Positions 60,601 through 64,000 of a stretch of 64,000 nt of DNA are shown one piece after another. Made by a program: the position numbers and the translations under genes. Source of the stretch: Chitinophaga flava (GTDB lineage Bacteria; Bacteroidota; Bacteroidia; Chitinophagales; Chitinophagaceae); contig NZ_QFFJ01000002.1 of the NCBI RefSeq assembly GCF_003308995.1, positions 124,001 to 188,000 of the forward strand, read 5' to 3'. Under the pieces are notes generated by a model, which saw only the letters and a program-made list of their open reading frames with translations, was not told the origin of the DNA and made no database searches. Each line of letters begins with the position of its first letter. Position 1 is the first letter of the stretch.

Positions 60601-60771
60601 CTCAGCCGCCTGCGTATCTGGGCTTCTACACAGAACTTCTTCCTGAAGACAAAATTCAGCGGCAACGATCCGGAAGTAAGTACCTATGGTGACGCATTTG
60701 CACAGGGACAGACCTTCTTCGACTATCCCAAACCAACTACCTATCAGCTGGGATTAAACGTGGCGTTCTAA
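57616..60771 (+). CDS. SusC/RagA-type TonB-linked outer-membrane transporter
   Basis: A 1051-residue outer-membrane barrel that imports oligosaccharides or other polymers with its SusD partner. Signal peptide, then a carboxypeptidase-regulatory-like domain (about 30-110, 'ITGKVFDARDNTPLPGVSVQVKG'), TonB box region 'DVVVIGYGTQKRSDVTGSV', plug ('IRIRGFSSINTTNNPLYVVDGV', 'DASSTAIYGARGANGVVLVTTKKG') and a barrel ending in 'YQLGLNVAF' with terminal aromatic residue. There is no STN domain, so it is unlikely to signal through a FecR protein. susD follows after 28 bp. The substrate is not evident; no hydrolase is adjacent in the window. Confidence 0.96.
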   Translation: MKKKLTFLLRVSLQSSFLLLLSLLAFSQGKKITGKVFDARDNTPLPGVSVQVKGTSVGTQSGADGSFTLNVPGNNSTLIFSFIGYTPTEKLVGNATTVNAALATDVKSLQDVVVIGYGTQKRSDVTGSVTSVRAAALQERPAASINQALSGRMPGVQVSTNSGRPGGQTKIRIRGFSSINTTNNPLYVVDGVALPIGNQTQNSNAIDFINPSDIESIEVLKDASSTAIYGARGANGVVLVTTKKGTATGGRVTYDNYFGLNTPGPNRVEMLNAREYLNLETLGWKNAQIYDKAGWDNGNYVNSNPALKRTDPRLFDKDGNPLYDTDWFKESIQHKLSQSHQLGFTGGNADSQYGLFLGYLDDNGLLLNSYLKRYSARFTIDTKVKEWLRVGGSLSYNNQQENLVDIGTGGLNSVRMITEALPFLPVKFADGSWANNKLYPGAEGGSNPVQLLTDRKYLLNTQTTLGNAYANISIAKGLELRSVLGANIVTRGRNEWNGRSLLDISASQKGIAILANDRESFWSFENYLTYNKRFGTDHSFTGMVGMGASENNFFGFNARGENYSTDYFETNNLGAGSVIPASGVGSNRTRFSFFSYFTRLNYSYKDRYLLTFTGRRDGSSRFGNVKYANFPSAALAWRVSEEPFLKGNNVLSNLKLRTSYGVTGNSEIPPYQSLATLSASGTYAAVIGGAKVQGVGTGRLANPDLVWEKTAQADFGAEIGLLKNRINLEADIYYRKTTNMLLDAPVPTTSGYNTIRKNIGSMENKGLELALNALVIDGKDFSWNATFNISFNRNKILSLATPADIFGVGGPNFTNQTNILRVGESVGSFWGLVREGTWSEAERAEAAKFQSYRGGNTMLPGDIKYRDVNGDHIINDADRMIIGNGNPKGWGGFINSFKYKNFDLTLELQYMYGNDVLNMSHHSGEDRISIANSFKSVLNYWTPTNQNTPIAAPRPVAAGYVTNVDTRWVEDGSFLRGKNLLIGYTFSPEMVQKMRLSRLRIWASTQNFFLKTKFSGNDPEVSTYGDAFAQGQTFFDYPKPTTYQLGLNVAF

Positions 60772-60799
60772 TTTGTTCAGTATTCAAAAAGACTTTATC

Positions 60800-62368
60800 A
60801 TGAAGAAAAATATCATTAATAAAACAATACAGCTGGCGCTCTGCGGCGCTATGCTGATGGGTGCGGGCAGCGGCTGTAAAAAATTCCTGGAAGAACAGGA
60901 TCCTTCCAACCTGGGCCCTGACAGCTATTTTACTTTGCCTGAACATGCCGATGCTGCTGTTTATGCGGCCTATGCCCGTCTGCGGTTTATAGGAGAAGGC
61001 GCCGGTATCTTTACCAACAACTATGTGCTGCTGGATGCGCCTACCGGAACGGTAATCACTAAAACAGCGCAGAACTCCGACCTGAATAACCTGTTGGGAC
61101 TGGTGTATGATGGTGATAACCTGCAGATCGGCAACTGGTGGAAAGGGTTGTATAGAGAGATTGCACAAACCAACCTGGTGCTGGATAATGTGCCGAAAAT
61201 TAATCCCATGGATGAAACAGCCCGCAAAAAAGTATTGGGTGAAGCCCGTTTTCTGCGCGCCATGGCTTATTTCTATGCTGTAAGGATGTGGGGTGATGTG
61301 CCTTTGATCCTGAAATCACAGACACCACAATCTTCTGATTTCTCACCCAGCCGTACCAGTGCTGAACAGGTATACAACACTATCGTAGACGACCTGAAGA
61401 CTGCAGAAGCAGCCGGCTTGCCCTGGAAAGACAACACCGGTCGTGCCAGCACTGCGGCTGTTAAAGCGCTGCTTGCCAAAGTATACCTCACCATGGCTGG
61501 CTTTCCGCTCAACAAAGGACAGGCTTACTACAAACTGGCTGCAGACAAATCCAAGGAAGTGATTGACTATGCCAATGCGCATACCAGCGACATCGGTCTG
61601 TTTACCAACTACGACGATCTGCACTCCGTGGCCAATAACAACAGGCTGGAACACCTGTTTGAAGTACAGTACCTGAGCGGTGTGGAAGAAAATCCGCTGC
61701 AAACGGTAATGTTACCTAACAACTCCCAGCCGGATATTTCTGCCAAAGGCAGTGGCCAGGGAACAGAGGTGCCTTCTCCTTCTTTTTATGATTCCTATAA
61801 AAAGTTTGAGCCTACTGACAAACGCACCGACCAGCAACAGTTCTTTTATACTTATTATTTCTTCAAAGGAAGTGGAGATACGATCAAACTGGGCGTACCA
61901 TACATCTACAAACACTTTGATGTAACCTGTCATGGTACTTCCGGCAAACCTGGTACTGGTGTTAGCAGTCTGAATGTGCCTTTGATCCGTTATGCAGAAG
62001 TATTGCTGATGTATGCAGAAGCACAGAACAGAGCAGACGGAACTCCTAACGCAGACGCATATACGGCATTAAACGCTATCCGTCAGCGTGCCAACCTGCC
62101 TGTTAAAGCTGGTTTGAGCCAGAGCGATTTTGAACAGGCCGTATGGCGTGAGCGCTGGCATGAGCTCTGTTATGAAGGTGTGATCTGGTTTGACATGCTG
62201 CGCCTGCGCAAAGTATACAACGAAGACACCAATGGCTTCGACGACTTCGTAGGGCATGCACTTAAAACCAATGGCGCTGTACTGGCTAAAAAACATCTCC
62301 TGTATCCGCTGCCTGTATTTGAAATGAAAAATAACCCGAACCTGAAACCTCAGAATGAAGGGTACTAA
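60800..62368 (+). CDS. SusD/RagB-type substrate-binding lipoprotein
   Basis: A 522-residue surface lipoprotein. The ATG at 60800 is chosen because it places the lipoprotein signal correctly (MKKNIINKTIQLALCGAMLM, cysteine in 'GSGCKKFLEE'). It has the SusD helices: 'RFLRAMAYFYAVRMWGDVPLILK', 'STAAVKALLAKVYLTMAG', 'LIRYAEVLLMYAEAQNRADG' and 'WRERWHELCYEGVIWFDMLRLRK'. It caps the SusC barrel and binds glycans. A strong terminator follows. Confidence 0.96.
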   Translation: MKKNIINKTIQLALCGAMLMGAGSGCKKFLEEQDPSNLGPDSYFTLPEHADAAVYAAYARLRFIGEGAGIFTNNYVLLDAPTGTVITKTAQNSDLNNLLGLVYDGDNLQIGNWWKGLYREIAQTNLVLDNVPKINPMDETARKKVLGEARFLRAMAYFYAVRMWGDVPLILKSQTPQSSDFSPSRTSAEQVYNTIVDDLKTAEAAGLPWKDNTGRASTAAVKALLAKVYLTMAGFPLNKGQAYYKLAADKSKEVIDYANAHTSDIGLFTNYDDLHSVANNNRLEHLFEVQYLSGVEENPLQTVMLPNNSQPDISAKGSGQGTEVPSPSFYDSYKKFEPTDKRTDQQQFFYTYYFFKGSGDTIKLGVPYIYKHFDVTCHGTSGKPGTGVSSLNVPLIRYAEVLLMYAEAQNRADGTPNADAYTALNAIRQRANLPVKAGLSQSDFEQAVWRERWHELCYEGVIWFDMLRLRKVYNEDTNGFDDFVGHALKTNGAVLAKKHLLYPLPVFEMKNNPNLKPQNEGY

Positions 62369-62384
62369 TCATCAGAGATGAATT

Positions 62385-62429
62385 AAAAGAAAAAGACCTG
62401 AGCAAATACTGCTCAGGTCTTTTCTTTTT
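62385..62429. terminator. Bidirectional terminator after susD
   Basis: AAAAGACCTGAGC at 62391-62403 pairs exactly with GCTCAGGTCTTTT at 62411-62423, with A-rich and T-rich flanks; shared with the convergent sigma factor gene. Confidence 0.92.
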
Positions 62430-62444
62430 GTATCTAAATCAGGC

Positions 62445-63005
62445 TTATGCTTTTTCTAATGTGAAGTTAACCGCTGTGGTAAGGCGTTTCATGGCAATGG
62501 CCAGCTGGTTTTCAACAGTTTTGACAGAGAGGTTAAGTACAGTAGCTACTTCCTTGTAACGGAGTCCGTATTGTTTAACCAGGATGTACACCATTTTACA
62601 TTTTGGTGGAAGTTGTTCGATGGTATATTCCATTTTGCGGATCATTTCAGCGGAGATCATCAGTTGCTCCGGATCACTTTCAAAAGCAATTTCCAGTTTG
62701 TCATCTGCAGTAATGGCTACCTGTCTGGTAGTAGCTTGTTTACGCATATGATCAATTGCTTTGTTTTTGGCTACGACAAAAAGATATACCTGCGGATTTT
62801 TAATGTCCGTTAGTGATTGTCTTTTTTGCCAGCAATGCATAAAAACATCGTTCGTAATTTCTTCTGCCACTTCTTTGGAACGGGTGAGCGAGAAGGAAAA
62901 ACGCAGCAGTTTTATGAAGAAATGATTGTAGAAAGCTTTAAAGGCCGTCTGATCATTGTTCGCTGTGATGTTTTTAAATAATTCATTGATTATACCCTGA
63001 TCCAT
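62445..63005 (-). CDS. ECF-type RNA polymerase sigma factor
   Basis: A 186-residue sigma-70 protein with region 2 ('FKAFYNHFFIKLLRFSFSLTRSKEVAEEITNDVFMHCWQ', 'QVYLFVVAKNKAIDHMRK') and region 4 ('IEQLPPKCKMVYILVKQYGLRYKEVATVLNLSVKTVENQLAIAMKRL'). It fits the Bacteroidetes ECF family usually paired with FecR. Here it is convergent to susD and preceded on its own strand by the unknown membrane-anchored gene, with no FecR gene in view. Confidence 0.94.
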   Translation of the reverse strand: MDQGIINELFKNITANNDQTAFKAFYNHFFIKLLRFSFSLTRSKEVAEEITNDVFMHCWQKRQSLTDIKNPQVYLFVVAKNKAIDHMRKQATTRQVAITADDKLEIAFESDPEQLMISAEMIRKMEYTIEQLPPKCKMVYILVKQYGLRYKEVATVLNLSVKTVENQLAIAMKRLTTAVNFTLEKA

Positions 63006-63144
63006 CCCTTGTAAGCCACTGATGTTGGTTGCAATAATATATAACGCAGATTACGCTAAAGTTAACAAAATAAATTGTCTGGTAATTTTTTTTGTCGCTG
63101 GTATTTTTTTCTCGAAAAATGATATTATCCGCACTAGTTCAGTG

Positions 63145-64000
63145 TTAATCCCCGCCGTAATGGGCAGCTAATTTTTGCAGGATATCATAAACATCTCCTG
63201 CGTTACCTTCCTGATATCTGCGTGCCCAGAAAGAAACCAGCCATACAGACAGCCTGTTGCCATATTGGTCGCCCCTGGCCAGGGCCGGGTCAATGCTGCG
63301 TAAACTGCCTGCCCATCCGATATCAGCGATGTAGGTTTCGGCCTGTGGTTCTCCGTTGTTGGCGCCCTGTTTCATTTTTTCGTATAGTCCAGCCAGTGAT
63401 TCCCGGTATCCGGATTGTTCCTGCAACAGGTCGTGGGTGGCTAATAATTTATCTACATAATAGGAGGCCCGGGAACTGCGGAATACTGCCTGTGGCAAAA
63501 CCAGATGAAGGTATTCGCTAAAGTGGTCGAAGCAGGCGCTCAGCAGGCGGCCATCGCGGCCTGTAAATTCAAAGATGGCAATGACTGGTGCCAGGGCATT
63601 GGTATGATATTGCTGGATGGCTTGTTCGGGCGTTAAGGGGTCTTGCTGTGCAAAGAGAGCCCGCATTTCCAGGCCCCAGTTCAGCATGAGGTCAGCAGGG
63701 TGACCACTGTTTTTCCCCAGTTCCAGCCGATCATAACAGATAAACTGTAGTGCGGCTGTTATGCTGTCTGATTCCGGTTCAGGACCATGCCAAGGATTTT
63801 CCACCTGACTACTGGCGGAGGTAGCCGGAAAAGCACTATCTGCCACCAGCGTGCCTGCAGCAGCCGCTTGTACCATCCCGGCGGCGGCCAGCTCTTCTGC
63901 AGTAAGCGGAGTAGCGGCATCATCTCTCGTCGGGGTATAGCCTACCAGTTTATAGGCAGCGAAAATAACCGACAGCATCCCCACCACTACCACACTACTA
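63145..64000 (-). CDS. Membrane-anchored protein of unknown function (5' end outside window)
   Basis: The frame is open to the right edge, so the N-terminus may be missing; in-frame GTG (63993) and ATG (63978) starts exist. A membrane helix comes first ('VVVVGMLSVIFAAYKLVGY'), then an Ala/Thr/Ser-rich linker of about 55 residues, then a helical domain of about 200 residues ('LQFICYDRLELGKNSGHPAD', 'SFWARRYQEGNAGDVYDILQKL'). I do not recognise the family. It lies upstream of the ECF sigma gene on the same strand (139-bp gap), so a link to its control is possible but unproved. Confidence 0.6.
   Translation of the reverse strand, partial: SSVVVVGMLSVIFAAYKLVGYTPTRDDAATPLTAEELAAAGMVQAAAAGTLVADSAFPATSASSQVENPWHGPEPESDSITAALQFICYDRLELGKNSGHPADLMLNWGLEMRALFAQQDPLTPEQAIQQYHTNALAPVIAIFEFTGRDGRLLSACFDHFSEYLHLVLPQAVFRSSRASYYVDKLLATHDLLQEQSGYRESLAGLYEKMKQGANNGEPQAETYIADIGWAGSLRSIDPALARGDQYGNRLSVWLVSFWARRYQEGNAGDVYDILQKLAAHYGGD

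Overview
The window looks like chromosomal DNA of a Bacteroidota bacterium, most likely the family Chitinophagaceae (Chitinophaga-like). The reasons are a SusC/SusD pair, FecR and ECF-sigma regulators, many secreted glycoside hydrolases, promoters of the Bacteroidota type (TTTG, about 20 bp, TAnnTTTG), few clear Shine-Dalgarno sites, the fused E1 alpha/beta 2-oxoacid dehydrogenase and the short AMP nucleosidase. The genus is inference. I saw no rRNA, tRNA, CRISPR array, insertion sequence or prophage.

Region 1 (1-15.8 kb) is a carbohydrate-degradation cluster that runs off the left edge. It holds a fragment of a fucosidase-like enzyme, a diverged clan GH-D protein, a GH29 fucosidase, an orphan LuxR-type regulator, then a tight run of GH2 beta-galactosidase, GH95 fucosidase, GH29 fucosidase, GH36 alpha-galactosidase and an alginate-lyase-family protein. 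Together they suit removal of fucose and galactose from a fucosylated, galactose-containing polysaccharide. No SusC/D pair lies beside them; one may lie left of the window.

Region 2 (15.8-22.5 kb) holds a small hypothetical gene, an unusual fusion of sigma-like, anti-sigma-like, transmembrane and TPR parts facing a FecR gene, a MarR regulator with a tandem-repeat operator candidate, mannonate dehydratase (uxuA), a type-2 glycerate kinase with a problematic start, and a small exported protein. uxuA and the kinase fit uronate/aldonate catabolism downstream of polysaccharide breakdown.

Region 3 (22.6-43.6 kb) holds two exported amidohydrolase-family proteins, tyrS, an exported TapB/DUF3108-like protein, a six-gene sugar-nucleotide operon on the minus strand (aminotransferase, ugd, UDP-glucuronate decarboxylase, rfbB, rfbC, rfbD), waaA, a proline-rich conserved protein, thymidine kinase, GtrA, biotin carboxylase, and a ccmB / ccmC / ccmD-like / glutamate dehydrogenase block. 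Two palindromic elements sharing a 14-mer lie here.

Region 4 (43.6-56.4 kb) is mostly housekeeping: HsdR_N-like protein, AMP nucleosidase, a double ABC ATPase, queA, ispD, a Gfo/Idh oxidoreductase, radC, prs, rplY, pth, a fumarylacetoacetase-family protein, MarR, and the E1 fusion.

Region 5 (56.4-64 kb) has a 1.2-kb gene-poor stretch with a possible decayed gene and two near-identical operator-like dyads, then susC-susD, an ECF sigma factor, and a membrane-anchored protein of unknown function cut by the right edge.

The most unusual items are the sigma/anti-sigma/TPR fusion, the repeated dyads ahead of susC, the perfect 19-bp inverted repeat ahead of the GH2 gene, and the glycerate kinase whose conserved N-terminus has no normal start codon.
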